Part shown: positions 55,902 through 64,000 of the stretch, piece after piece | Numbering within the stretch: position 1 is the stretch's first letter | Layout: every line of letters begins with the position of its first letter | Source: Bordetella sp. LUAb4 | GTDB taxonomy: Bacteria > Pseudomonadota > Gammaproteobacteria > Burkholderiales > Burkholderiaceae_B | NCBI RefSeq assembly: GCF_021325795.1 | Contig: NZ_JAHPZX010000002.1 | Span: 124,001 to 188,000 of the forward strand | Direction of reading: 5' to 3' | DNA length: 64,000 nucleotides | Program-made: the position numbers and the translations under genes | The notes under the pieces: generated by a model | The model's database searches: none | Told to the model about the DNA's origin: nothing | Seen by the model: only the letters and a program-made list of their open reading frames with translations

Positions 55902-56324
55902 TTAAAGCGTCGTGGGTAGGACGTCGGCGTCTCCACCCGAACTCATGAACAGCCGGAATTTCCGCTCATCGTTGGCCTTCAGCGTGAAGTCCCGCTCACG
56001 CCGCGCAGGATTCAGAGCACAAAGGCCCGAACCTTCGATGCTAACCCCGAGGACCACGGTTCCGGCAGGGAGGAAGAATCTCGCGGTTTCAGAAGATCCA
56101 AACTGTGCAGCCGGCTTGCCATCCACGAAAAACGTCATGTAGCAGCCGCTGCCTAAAATACCGGAATCACGCGTAACGACAAGCACCGCGTCAGCATCGG
56201 AAGAACGCTGCACAAATGCGAACTGGCGTTCCGGGCTTATCGCAGTGGCCTTATCGGCCGTCACGGCGGTAGAGGAGCAGCCAGCCAGCAACGCAATCGC
56301 GAATGACGCCAACAATTTTCGCAT
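55902..56324 (-). CDS. small outer-membrane-type lipoprotein, function unknown
   Basis: A 140-residue protein with a lipoprotein signal (MRKLLASFAIALLAGC, lipobox LAGC with Cys16) and a mature beta-rich domain (RDSGILGSGCYMTFFVDGK, ARFFLPAGTVVLGVSIEG). The pattern resembles short lipoproteins with a PEGA/DUF2846-like beta fold. Ser17-Ser18 after the Cys predicts outer-membrane sorting. The start at 56324 has AGGGAAAG upstream; the same frame is open far upstream, opposite the exonuclease gene, and that part is not coding. The 115 bp to the fic stop and the 270 bp to xth hold no other gene that I can support. Confidence 0.8.
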   Translation of the reverse strand: MRKLLASFAIALLAGCSSTAVTADKATAISPERQFAFVQRSSDADAVLVVTRDSGILGSGCYMTFFVDGKPAAQFGSSETARFFLPAGTVVLGVSIEGSGLCALNPARRERDFTLKANDERKFRLFMSSGGDADVLPTTL

Positions 56325-56594
56325 TTGGATATCTTTCCCTGTATGTGACGCCCGTGAATATAACCTGATGATCCGATGTGCGGCATTGCCGTCGTCCGCT
56401 ATCCATCGGCCGGTCTCGCCATCGTAGCTTTTGGGCTGGACGAGCTTATGCGCCAGCGCGGTATCATCTCGCAAATCCGTTCGCGCGTCGGCGGCCAATT
56501 GCGGCCCCAATGTGTGGCCAGGTGCGTAGCCAAAAACGCTTTTCCGCAAGCCATGCACCGGAAACCCGCATGAATACCAGATACACCAAAAAAT

Positions 56595-57374
56595 ATGCAA
56601 CTCGCCACCTGGAACATCAACTCCCTCAACGTTCGTCTGCCGCAAGTCCTGGAATGGCTGCAAGCCAATCCGGTTGACGTGCTCTGCTTGCAGGAATTGA
56701 AGCTGACCGACGAGAAGTTTCCAGTGGATGCGTTTACCCAGGCTGGGTATCACGCGGTGTGGGCCGGGCAGAAGACCTATAACGGGGTGGCGATTCTGTC
56801 GCGGCAGCCCGGGGTGGGGATGATCCGCAATATCCCCGGGCTGGAAGATCCGCAGCAGCGGGTATTGGCCCTGACGGTGCCGGCGCCAGGCGGTGATATC
56901 CGCGTGATCTGCGCCTATTGCCCCAACGGCCAGGCCGTGGGAACGGATAAGTACGAATACAAGCTGCGCTGGTTCGCCGCGATGCGTGAATGGCTCAAGG
57001 GCGAGCTGGACCTGCATCCGCGCCTGGCAGTCCTGGGCGATTACAACGTCGCACCGGCCGACGCTGATGTGCACGATCCGGCTAAATGGGAAGGCCAGGT
57101 GCTGGTTTCCGGGCCGGAACGGGACGCCTTCTTCGCCCTGATCGACCTGGGATTGGTCGACTCCTTCCGGCTGTTCGAACAGCCAGAGAAAACCTTCTCG
57201 TGGTGGGATTACCGGATGATGGGCTTTCGCCGCAACGCCGGCCTGCGCATCGACCATGTCCTGCTGTCCAACGCGCTGGCCCGGGATTGCACGGCATGCG
57301 TCGTCGACAAGGCGCCGCGCGGCAACCCGCAACCGTCGGATCACGCGCCCGTGATCGCTACCCTGAAGGATTGA
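56595..57374 (+). CDS. xth: exodeoxyribonuclease III (AP endonuclease)
   Basis: A 259-residue Mg2+-dependent DNA repair nuclease that cleaves abasic sites and removes 3' blocks. The family motifs are clear: [15 protein letters not shown] at the start, the catalytic [23 protein letters not shown], and the C-terminal [10 protein letters not shown] and PSDHAPV. Its length matches the ExoA/XthA family. It ends 3 bp before the convergent lapD stop. No LexA box is visible upstream. Confidence 0.95.
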   Translation: MQLATWNINSLNVRLPQVLEWLQANPVDVLCLQELKLTDEKFPVDAFTQAGYHAVWAGQKTYNGVAILSRQPGVGMIRNIPGLEDPQQRVLALTVPAPGGDIRVICAYCPNGQAVGTDKYEYKLRWFAAMREWLKGELDLHPRLAVLGDYNVAPADADVHDPAKWEGQVLVSGPERDAFFALIDLGLVDSFRLFEQPEKTFSWWDYRMMGFRRNAGLRIDHVLLSNALARDCTACVVDKAPRGNPQPSDHAPVIATLKD

Positions 57375-57377
57375 GCG

Positions 57378-59351
57378 TTAAGCCACCATCCCCGCATCAG
57401 GCCGCTGCCCCAACCCCGGCCCGCTCATGATATCGATCCCCAGATTGGCCAGGATGTTGCGCGTCACCGCATCCGGCACATCCTCGGCATAGACGGCGAT
57501 GTTCAGCGCCCGCGCGGTCTCCAGCACCGAGACCGTCAACTGCTGGCTGCCGATGCTATGCGCCATGCCGCCCACGAACCCGCCACCCAGCTTCACATAA
57601 GCCAGTTGCAGATTATGCAGTTGGCTCAAGGCATTGAATTGCTGCGCCAGGCGCCGCACCCCAACCCGCATCCCCGACTTCGCCGCCACTCGGCACAGCG
57701 CCGCGACCTCGGCATGGCGCTCCACCAAAGCATGCGCGTCGATCTCGACCAGCAACCGACTGGCCTGCGCACGCTTCTCCGCCAACATGCGTTCCAGCTG
57801 CAGCAGGAAGTTCTGGTGCCCCAGCGAAGGCATGGACAGACGCACCGTCAACTCGCCCGCATTCATCGTCAGCCAGCTCAAGGCCAGGCGCACGGCCTGG
57901 ATGTCGCAGTCAGCCGATAGATCCAGACGGATCGCCGCCGGGATGAACAACTTCGCGGGAATCGGCTCGGACGCATCTTCGCTATGCAGCATCAGCGTGG
58001 CCTCTTGCCGCAACAACTGTCCGTCCAGGAAAGACAGCGGCTGCAAGGACAGCGTGAAGCGTTCACGCTCGATGCCGGCCGTGATCACCTGGCGCCAGGA
58101 CGATTCACTATTGGCCGACAACATCGGCTCGTCGTCCGACGTCAACTGCACATGATCGTCACCCGAACTCTCGCCACGCATCAAGGCATAGTCCAGACGC
58201 CCCAACAGATCGCCCACCTGTGCGCCCGGCGCGTAGTCGGCCAGGGCCTGCACCCAGCGGCACAAGCCGCCCTCACCCACCGGGATGCGCGCGGCGCGCA
58301 ATTCCGCGCGCAGGCGTTCCGCCACCATGATGGCCTTGGGCGCGGAGCAATGCGCCAGCAACAGCGCGAAATCCGACCCGTTCAGACGCGCCAGCACGGG
58401 CTCGCCCACCTGCATATTCTCCAGCATGGCGCGCAGGCGATCGACCAGCGTGCGCAGCCATTGATCGACGAACTCGCGCGGCATGTGGCGATTGATGGCG
58501 CCCAGATCGCGCTGGCGGAACACCAGGATATGGCCGCCCGGCATCGCCGCCCCCGCCCCCGTCAGCGCGCGATCCGGATCCAGCTCGCGCAGGAATTCGT
58601 TGATGAAGTACTTGCGATTGGCCAGGCCCGTCACCGGGTCCTGATTGACCTCGATCTGCAGCGACTCGATCTTGGCATTCTGCTCATCCGAACTGGCGCG
58701 TAATTGTTCGCGCGTCTTGTTCAATGCATCGGTAATGCCGCTGAACTCCGCCACGCGCGGCGCCAGATGCTGCCCCCATTGGCCACGCCCGATGGCGCGC
58801 ATCTGTTCGCCCACCTCGGCCAGCAACCGTTTCTCGATCCAGCGCACCAGCGCGAACGCGAACAAGGCCCACACGACGCCCGCGGAGATCACCAGCACGA
58901 TCATGCGCAAGCTGCTGCCCCACAACGTTTCCCAGGCATAGATATCCGTGGCCGTCAGCGTCACTTCGCCCAGCTGACGCCATCCATCCGTCACCACGTG
59001 GGTGGCCGATTTGTTCGACAGCGGCACCAGGCGCTGGAACCAGCCCGGCACGGCCGCCGCGGCCTCCGTGCTGCGCGAGATGACGACCTTGCCTTGCGGA
59101 TCCGTCAGCTTCACAAGGGAAAAGTGCCCGCCATCGAACAACGCGGACACCAGCAGTTCCTGCGTGATCCGATCGCTGTTCGCGGGTTGCGACAGCGACA
59201 AGGCCAGCGACACCGCGGCGTCGTTGCTCTGCACCTGCAACTGCCCCGAAAGATAGTCGCGCGCGGCCGTCACGCTCAGCGCCAGCGTCCCCAACAGGAT
59301 GATGGCGATGGCCAGCGTGATGCTCAAAAGAAGTTGTCGAAGAATGGACAT
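57378..59351 (-). CDS. lapD: LapD-like inside-out c-di-GMP receptor
   Basis: A 657-residue inner-membrane receptor. Helix 1 (about 7-29), a periplasmic LapD_MoxY output domain (about 30-148), helix 2 (about 149-170) and a HAMP domain are followed by a GGDEF-like domain whose motif is degenerate (NGSDF at 324-328) and an EAL-like domain whose motif is also degenerate (RQEATLML, Glu450-Ala-Thr). Loss of both catalytic motifs is the hallmark of LapD, which binds c-di-GMP with its EAL domain and then sequesters the LapG protease in the periplasm. It is followed upstream by lapG (18-bp gap) and the adhesin, all on the minus strand. Confidence 0.93.
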   Translation of the reverse strand: MSILRQLLLSITLAIAIILLGTLALSVTAARDYLSGQLQVQSNDAAVSLALSLSQPANSDRITQELLVSALFDGGHFSLVKLTDPQGKVVISRSTEAAAAVPGWFQRLVPLSNKSATHVVTDGWRQLGEVTLTATDIYAWETLWGSSLRMIVLVISAGVVWALFAFALVRWIEKRLLAEVGEQMRAIGRGQWGQHLAPRVAEFSGITDALNKTREQLRASSDEQNAKIESLQIEVNQDPVTGLANRKYFINEFLRELDPDRALTGAGAAMPGGHILVFRQRDLGAINRHMPREFVDQWLRTLVDRLRAMLENMQVGEPVLARLNGSDFALLLAHCSAPKAIMVAERLRAELRAARIPVGEGGLCRWVQALADYAPGAQVGDLLGRLDYALMRGESSGDDHVQLTSDDEPMLSANSESSWRQVITAGIERERFTLSLQPLSFLDGQLLRQEATLMLHSEDASEPIPAKLFIPAAIRLDLSADCDIQAVRLALSWLTMNAGELTVRLSMPSLGHQNFLLQLERMLAEKRAQASRLLVEIDAHALVERHAEVAALCRVAAKSGMRVGVRRLAQQFNALSQLHNLQLAYVKLGGGFVGGMAHSIGSQQLTVSVLETARALNIAVYAEDVPDAVTRNILANLGIDIMSGPGLGQRPDAGMVA

Positions 59352-59369
59352 GGTTCGCTTCCCGCGGGC

Positions 59370-60053
59370 TTACTGTCGGATGCCTTCGCGCTCCATGCGC
59401 TGCAGCAGATTGCGCCAGCGGCCGATACGGTCGACCGGCGCGGCTTGCTTGCCGTCGACGTAAACGCCTTCGGCATTGAAACTGAAGATGGGAACCAGAT
59501 CGCGCCGCTGCGAGGCCGGCAGGATGCCGGACACCAGGCTGTCCAGAACCAAAGGCATGGCATTGGGGGTCGGGTAATACCCCAACACCATATGCGCCAC
59601 TTGTTCGGTGCTCTCCGGACCGCCGACGCGCGCCCGTACGTAGACGAAGCGCAGCTTGCTGGTCGGTACGCCCAGCTTGATCAGGGAGAAATACTTGCCG
59701 ATGACGTAGTCTTCGCAGTCGCCGGCACCCTTGCCCAGCGCTTCCAGCGGCGTGGCCCAATAATCGGGCACGCCCCACACCACCTGGTCCTCGGACTGGA
59801 TGACACGCCGGTTCCAGAAATCATTGACGCTGGCCAGCTTGTCGGCTTCGGCCATGTCGCGGTCTTCCTGCAGCAGCTGTAACCAGGCCGCCAGCCGCTC
59901 GCTGCCCCGCGCGCCATATTTGCTGGCCGCCAGGCTTTCCAGCTTGTGGCTGTCCAGCTCCAGCGCGGCGCTCATCCCCCAGCCGCAGACCAGGCAGAGC
60001 ATGGCCATCCAGCACAAGGCAAAGGCGGCGCGCAGGCGGAGGGAGTTAAGCAT
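59370..60053 (-). CDS. lapG: LapG-like periplasmic transglutaminase-like cysteine protease
   Basis: A 227-residue calcium-dependent protease with a signal peptide or N-terminal anchor (about 8-30). The catalytic triad of the bacterial transglutaminase-like cysteine proteinase family is visible: Cys113 in GAGDCEDY, His154 in VAHMVLGYYP and Asp171 in PLVLDSL. LapG clips the N-terminus of the RTX adhesin at a double-alanine site when c-di-GMP is low, releasing it from the outer membrane; LapD blocks it when c-di-GMP is high. The ATG at 60053 is preferred to a GTG at 60080. It lies between the adhesin (68 bp) and lapD (18 bp). Confidence 0.93.
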   Translation of the reverse strand: MLNSLRLRAAFALCWMAMLCLVCGWGMSAALELDSHKLESLAASKYGARGSERLAAWLQLLQEDRDMAEADKLASVNDFWNRRVIQSEDQVVWGVPDYWATPLEALGKGAGDCEDYVIGKYFSLIKLGVPTSKLRFVYVRARVGGPESTEQVAHMVLGYYPTPNAMPLVLDSLVSGILPASQRRDLVPIFSFNAEGVYVDGKQAAPVDRIGRWRNLLQRMEREGIRQ

Positions 60054-60072
60054 CGTGAAACATAGTGTAACC

Positions 60073-60102
60073 CCGGCCACCCCTCCGAGAAGTGGTGGCC
60101 GG
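60073..60102 (-). terminator. hairpin between the adhesin and lapG
   Basis: A 9-bp perfect inverted repeat CCGGCCACC / GGTGGCCGG with a 12-nt loop lies between the adhesin stop and the lapG start. No U-run follows on the minus strand, so it may be an attenuator or RNA-stability element rather than a full terminator; it could set a large excess of adhesin over LapG/LapD. Confidence 0.4.
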
Positions 60103-60121
60103 TTTACTTACCGCCTTGACA

Positions 60122-63100
60122 TCAGTCGTGGCCGTGCAGCTTCTGGTTCTTCAACAGGTCGTTGATGATCTGCTGATCCGTCAGCTTTCCGCCATTCGTC
60201 AGGTCGACCGCTTCCAGCACGATCTTCTGGTCGAAGCTCGTGGCCACCTGGCCGGTCGTGCTGACCTGGATGACCGTGTTGGCGCCGTCCTTGGTGAAGT
60301 GCAGGTACTTGCCCAGATCGCCATCCGCCGGGTTGTGCAGCAGGCCGGCCAGATCCAGAACGTCGCCGCCGGCCGAAGGCAAGGCCGTGGAGAAGTCCTT
60401 GATCGTGTCCACCGCCGGATGCGCCGTCGTGCCCTGGTCGTTGAGCTCCCATTTGAAAGTGTCGCTGCCCGCCCCGCCCACCAGGATGTCATCGCCCTTG
60501 CCGCCGATCAACGTATCGCTACCGTTGCCGCCGAACAGGATGTCGTTGCCATCGCCGCCGCGCAGGGTGTCGTTGCCTTCACCGCCGTAGAGGATGTCGT
60601 TGCCGTCGTCACCGAACAACTGGTCGTCGCCGCCCTGGCCGAAGATGATGTCGTTGCCGTCGCCGCCGTGGATGACGTCGTTGCCGCCCCGCGTATCACC
60701 CGCCACGTCGAAGGTGCTGGCACCGGTCGTATGGTCCACGCTGTCGGAGATGGCCTTGTAGATATCCGCATCCGTCGGCGCCTTGCCATTGACAGTCAGC
60801 GAGTCGATCAGGGCCTGCATTCCCTGGCCGTCATGCGTGCCGGCGGCATGGCCAGCCCACGCCAGCTTGTCGGTGTTGATCGTGTCACCGAAGATGATGT
60901 CGTTGCCGGCACCACCGTTGATGGTGTCGCTGCCGACCGGCAGCGGATCGTGCGACGTGCTGCCGCCTTGCAGGGCGGTATCCAGGTCGGAACCCTTGTG
61001 CACGATGTCGACGTCGCCCACCGGTGCCGTGATGGCGCTGTAGACCACCGCCTGGATGTTGTCGATCAGCAATTGGGCCGAGGCGTTGTTGCGGCCGGTC
61101 GTGTTGTCCAGCACCGAGAACTGCAGCTTGTACTGGCCGGCGCCGAGCATGTCGGTCGTGATCGTCGTCCAGTTGTTCAAGCCGGCGGTGCCCGTACCGG
61201 TCATCGAGGTGGCCGTCCACACGCCGTTGATGTTCTGCAGCACGGTCCAGGTATAGCGGTCGCCGGTATTGAAGCCGCTGGTTTCCAGGTCGAACTGCAG
61301 CTTGCTGTTGGCAGCCAACGTGATTTGCGACGTCAAGACCGTGGAAGCGTTCTGCGCACCGCTCGTGTTGTAGGTATCGGTCAACACGGCGTAGGTGTTG
61401 CCAAAGATGCCTCCGGTGCCGTCCGTGGTGATCGCGCTCTTCGCCGTCACGCTGTCGGTGGTCCAGTTGCTGACGTTGTTCAAGCCGCTGTTGTTGCTGA
61501 AGCTCGCCAATGTCGACGTGGTGGAACCGAACGTGATGGTGCCGCTCTGCGTGCCACCGGTCGCCGTGTTGTCGAAGAACTTCAGGAAGTCCTCGTCGAT
61601 GTTGTCGCCGATACCGATCGCGTGAACCTGGCTGACGTTGCTCAGGCCCTGGAACGCATTGATCGACTCCTGCATGATGGTCTGGTCGCTGGCGCTGCCG
61701 CCCGTGACATTACCCTTGTCGTCGATGTAGCGCGTCGGCTCGCCGTCGGTCAGGAAGTACGTAATGTTCTCGTAGTTGGCGCCAGTGTGGCCCTTGCCTG
61801 CTTCCGCGTTGAACCAGCTGACGGCGGCATTGAACGCGGCTTCGTAGTTGGTGTTGCCGGTATCCGTCAGCGCCTTGATGGCGTCGATCAGCGTCTTGAC
61901 GTTGTCGACGGTCAGGTTATCGACCGTGATGGTCTTGTCGGCGTTGTCACCGAAACCGATCAATGCGACGTTGACCACGCCGCCGCTGTGTGTGTCCAGC
62001 GTCTTCAGCAGGTTGAGCAGCGCATCCTGGACGATTTCGAGACGGCTGTCACCGTTCCACGTGCCGTCGGCGCTATCGCCCATGCTGCCCGAATGGTCGA
62101 TCACCAACGCGACGTTATAGCTCTTGCCCGCGACGATGACGGTGTTGGTGCCACCCAGGTCGCCGACGATGATGTCGTTGCCGCCACCACCGTTGAGCGT
62201 GTTGTCGGCATTGTTGGTGCCGGTCACCAGGTGATCGCCGGCCGTCAGGTTGAAGTTGTACGTCGACGAGGTGTCGTGACCGCCGTTGGCCGTACCGCCG
62301 TTATCCTGCACCTGGAAGCCGAAGGACGTGTCGCCACCACCGGCTGCCGGGGTGTAGACCAGTTTGCCGGCGGCGATGTCGCTGGCCGAGATGGCCTGGC
62401 CGTCGGTGACGGCATGACCGTCCAGGGTCAGCGTGCCGCTGGTGGGCAGACGGGTGATGATCACGCTCTGCAGGCTGTCGTGCTCGCCTGCGCTGTCGGA
62501 GAAGGAGAAGTCGCCCGTGTGGAATACGACCGGGGTGGTGCCGCTGAACTGCGCGGCGCCGTCGGCAGCGGTCGGCGCGTCATTGGTGCCCTGCACTGTC
62601 ACGTCCACGACCTGCGTGGTCGTGCCGCCGTGGCCGTCACTGACTTGTACCGTGAACTTCTCATGTACCTGGTCGGCACCGCTGAGCGCCTGCACCTTGG
62701 CGTTGTCGATGGTGTAGGTCCACTTGCCGTCGGCGGCGATGGAGAACGTGCCGTACTTGCCGCCGCCATTGCTGTCGGCGATTTGGGCGTAGGTGAGATT
62801 GTCGCCGTCGACGTCGTTGGCCGACACCTGGCCCGTCACCTTGCTATGCGCGTTGTCGTCCTCGATTACCGTACCGGTGGTCACGCTGGTGTTGCTGATC
62901 GTCGGTGCGTCGTTGGTGCCTTGCACCGTGACGGTGACATCCTGCGGCTTCACACCGCCGTGGCCGTCGCTGACCTGCACGCTGAAGGTTTCGGTCTTCG
63001 ACACGCCTTCGGCCAACGATTGCGTCTTGGTGTTGTCGATGGTGTAGGTCCACTTGCCATCGCTGCCGATGGTGAAGGAACCGTAGGCGCCGGTGCCGTT

Positions 63101-64000
63101 CTTGCCGGCCACGAAGCCCCACGACAGCGTATCGCCGGTATCCACGTCGTTGGCGACCAGCTGGCCCGACGCCTTGTTATGGGCGTTGTCGTCCTCGATC
63201 ACCGTGCCGGTGGTCACGCTGGTGTTGCTGATCGTCGGCGCATCGTTGCTGCCTTGCACGGTGACGGTGACGTTCTGCGTCACCACACCGCCGTGGCCGT
63301 CGCTGACCTGGACGTTGAACGTCTCGGTCTTCGACACGCCTTCGCCCAGCGACTGCGTCTTCGTATTGTCGATCGTGTAGGTCCACTTGCCATCGCTGCC
63401 GATGGTCAGGTTGCCGTAGGCACCGGTGCCGTTCTTGCCGGCCACGAAGCCCCACGACAGCGTATCGCCGGTATCCACGTCGTTGGCGACCAGCTGACCC
63501 GACGCCTTGTTATGGGCGTTGTCGTCCTCGATCACCGTACCGGTGGTCACGCTGGTGTTGCTGATCGTCGGCGCATCGTTGCTGCCTTGCACGGTGACGG
63601 TGACGTTCTGCGTCACCACACCGCCGTGGCCATCGCTGACCTGGACGTTGAACGTCTCGGTCTTCGACACGCCTTCACCCAACGACTGCGTCTTGGCGTT
63701 GTCGATCGTGTAGGTCCACTTGCCATCGCTGCCGATGGTGAAGGAACCGTAGGCGCCGGTGCCGTTCTTGCCGGCCACGAAGCCCCACGACAGCGTATCG
63801 CCGGTATCCACGTCGTTGGCGACCAGTTGGCCCGACGCCTTGTTATGGGCGTTGTCGTCCTCGATTACCGTACCGGTGGTCACGCTGGTGTTGCTGATCG
63901 TCGGTGCGTCGTTGGTGCCTTGCACGGTGACGGTGACGTTCTGCGTCACCACACCGCCGTGGCCGTCGCTGACCTGGACGTTGAACGTCTCGGTCTTCGA
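60122..64000 (-). CDS. large RTX adhesin (LapA/BrtA-like), C-terminal 1290 residues, N-terminus beyond the window
   Basis: Open at the window's right edge, so at least 1290 residues. In order from the visible N-side: nearly identical 111-residue VCBS-type repeats (DNA period 333 bp, 62881-64000), one diverged VCBS repeat, a cadherin-like domain (about 62240-62580), a von Willebrand A domain with MIDAS motif DHSGSMG (about 61570-62130), a beta-rich, possibly carbohydrate-binding domain (about 61030-61560), and at least eight RTX calcium-binding nonapeptides such as GGDGNDIIF (about 60460-60700). A C-terminal type I secretion signal region precedes the stop. The layout matches LapA/BrtA surface adhesins. 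The type I secretion genes and the LapG cleavage site are outside the window. Confidence 0.93.
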   Translation of the reverse strand, partial: SKTETFNVQVSDGHGGVVTQNVTVTVQGTNDAPTISNTSVTTGTVIEDDNAHNKASGQLVANDVDTGDTLSWGFVAGKNGTGAYGSFTIGSDGKWTYTIDNAKTQSLGEGVSKTETFNVQVSDGHGGVVTQNVTVTVQGSNDAPTISNTSVTTGTVIEDDNAHNKASGQLVANDVDTGDTLSWGFVAGKNGTGAYGNLTIGSDGKWTYTIDNTKTQSLGEGVSKTETFNVQVSDGHGGVVTQNVTVTVQGSNDAPTISNTSVTTGTVIEDDNAHNKASGQLVANDVDTGDTLSWGFVAGKNGTGAYGSFTIGSDGKWTYTIDNTKTQSLAEGVSKTETFSVQVSDGHGGVKPQDVTVTVQGTNDAPTISNTSVTTGTVIEDDNAHSKVTGQVSANDVDGDNLTYAQIADSNGGGKYGTFSIAADGKWTYTIDNAKVQALSGADQVHEKFTVQVSDGHGGTTTQVVDVTVQGTNDAPTAADGAAQFSGTTPVVFHTGDFSFSDSAGEHDSLQSVIITRLPTSGTLTLDGHAVTDGQAISASDIAAGKLVYTPAAGGGDTSFGFQVQDNGGTANGGHDTSSTYNFNLTAGDHLVTGTNNADNTLNGGGGNDIIVGDLGGTNTVIVAGKSYNVALVIDHSGSMGDSADGTWNGDSRLEIVQDALLNLLKTLDTHSGGVVNVALIGFGDNADKTITVDNLTVDNVKTLIDAIKALTDTGNTNYEAAFNAAVSWFNAEAGKGHTGANYENITYFLTDGEPTRYIDDKGNVTGGSASDQTIMQESINAFQGLSNVSQVHAIGIGDNIDEDFLKFFDNTATGGTQSGTITFGSTTSTLASFSNNSGLNNVSNWTTDSVTAKSAITTDGTGGIFGNTYAVLTDTYNTSGAQNASTVLTSQITLAANSKLQFDLETSGFNTGDRYTWTVLQNINGVWTATSMTGTGTAGLNNWTTITTDMLGAGQYKLQFSVLDNTTGRNNASAQLLIDNIQAVVYSAITAPVGDVDIVHKGSDLDTALQGGSTSHDPLPVGSDTINGGAGNDIIFGDTINTDKLAWAGHAAGTHDGQGMQALIDSLTVNGKAPTDADIYKAISDSVDHTTGASTFDVAGDTRGGNDVIHGGDGNDIIFGQGGDDQLFGDDGNDILYGGEGNDTLRGGDGNDILFGGNGSDTLIGGKGDDILVGGAGSDTFKWELNDQGTTAHPAVDTIKDFSTALPSAGGDVLDLAGLLHNPADGDLGKYLHFTKDGANTVIQVSTTGQVATSFDQKIVLEAVDLTNGGKLTDQQIINDLLKNQKLHGHD
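62881..64000 (-). repeat. tandem 333-bp VCBS repeats in the adhesin gene
   Basis: The segment TCACGCTGGTGTTGCTGATC recurs at 62881, 63214, 63547 and 63880, exactly 333 bp apart. Neighbouring units differ at few positions, mostly silent, and the array runs off the window. Each unit encodes 111 residues of the SNTSVTTGTVIEDDNAHNK type. Confidence 0.95.

Noticed and set aside
62881-64000. Regular repeats suggesting a CRISPR or satellite array
   Set aside because: The 333-bp units are in frame within an adhesin gene and encode VCBS-type domains.

Overview
The window is high-GC DNA with dense gene packing. It looks like chromosome of a betaproteobacterium of the Alcaligenaceae, most likely Bordetella or close kin such as Achromobacter. 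The clues are an E3 subunit of pyruvate dehydrogenase that carries its own lipoyl domain, Bug-family solute-binding proteins beside MmgE/PrpD genes, and a LapD/LapG/RTX-adhesin locus like the Brt locus described in Bordetella bronchiseptica. The genus assignment is inference; no rRNA or tRNA is visible.

Layout. 0.1-7.8 kb (minus strand): a J-domain protein, then the pyruvate dehydrogenase operon aceE-aceF-lpdA with a clear terminator. 8.0-14.6 kb (plus): a FixL/FixJ-type two-component pair facing aceE, folD, prlC, an SCO1/SenC copper chaperone with an odd repeat-encoded N-terminus, and a GlsB/YeaQ membrane protein. 14.6-19.8 kb: a LysR regulator divergent from a quinone reductase, a short-chain dehydrogenase, and a peroxiredoxin-glutaredoxin hybrid with a flavoprotein disulfide reductase. 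20-27.5 kb: two metal-efflux modules, copZ / copA-cueR with two CueR-type operators, and cadR/pbrR facing a zinc-cadmium-lead ATPase, with a periplasmic HIU-hydrolase-like protein and a nitroreductase between them. 27.5-36.8 kb: a seven-gene minus-strand catabolic cluster (three MmgE/PrpD proteins, two Bug binding proteins, a metallo-beta-lactamase-fold hydrolase, an FeS-flavin Old Yellow Enzyme) with a divergent LysR gene. 38-45.4 kb: a nitrogen-scavenging operon (atzF, an ABC importer, an AtzG-AtzE fusion, a GntR regulator). 45.5-50.2 kb: a MocR-type regulator divergent from gabT-gabD. 50.2-56.3 kb: an AraC regulator, a TSUP permease, then an accessory patch of small unknown proteins with a 13-bp tandem array, a LexA box in front of an unknown 110-residue protein, and a Fic protein. 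56.6-64 kb: exonuclease III, then lapD, lapG and a truncated RTX/VCBS adhesin.

How it works together. Several regulator-operator-target sets can be read directly: CueR with copZ and copA, CadR/PbrR with its ATPase, probably MocR with gabTD, GntR with the atz operon, and LexA with the unknown small gene. The LapD/LapG/adhesin set is a complete inside-out c-di-GMP switch for surface attachment, apart from the adhesin N-terminus, which lies outside the window. Two themes recur: degenerate 6-bp-periodic repeats at three places (13.5, 34.8 and 47.1 kb), and long Ala/Pro/Gln/Ser-rich linkers in conserved enzymes (PrlC, CopA, AtzE, AtzF, the MocR regulator). Most gene functions are family-level assignments made from motifs read by eye.
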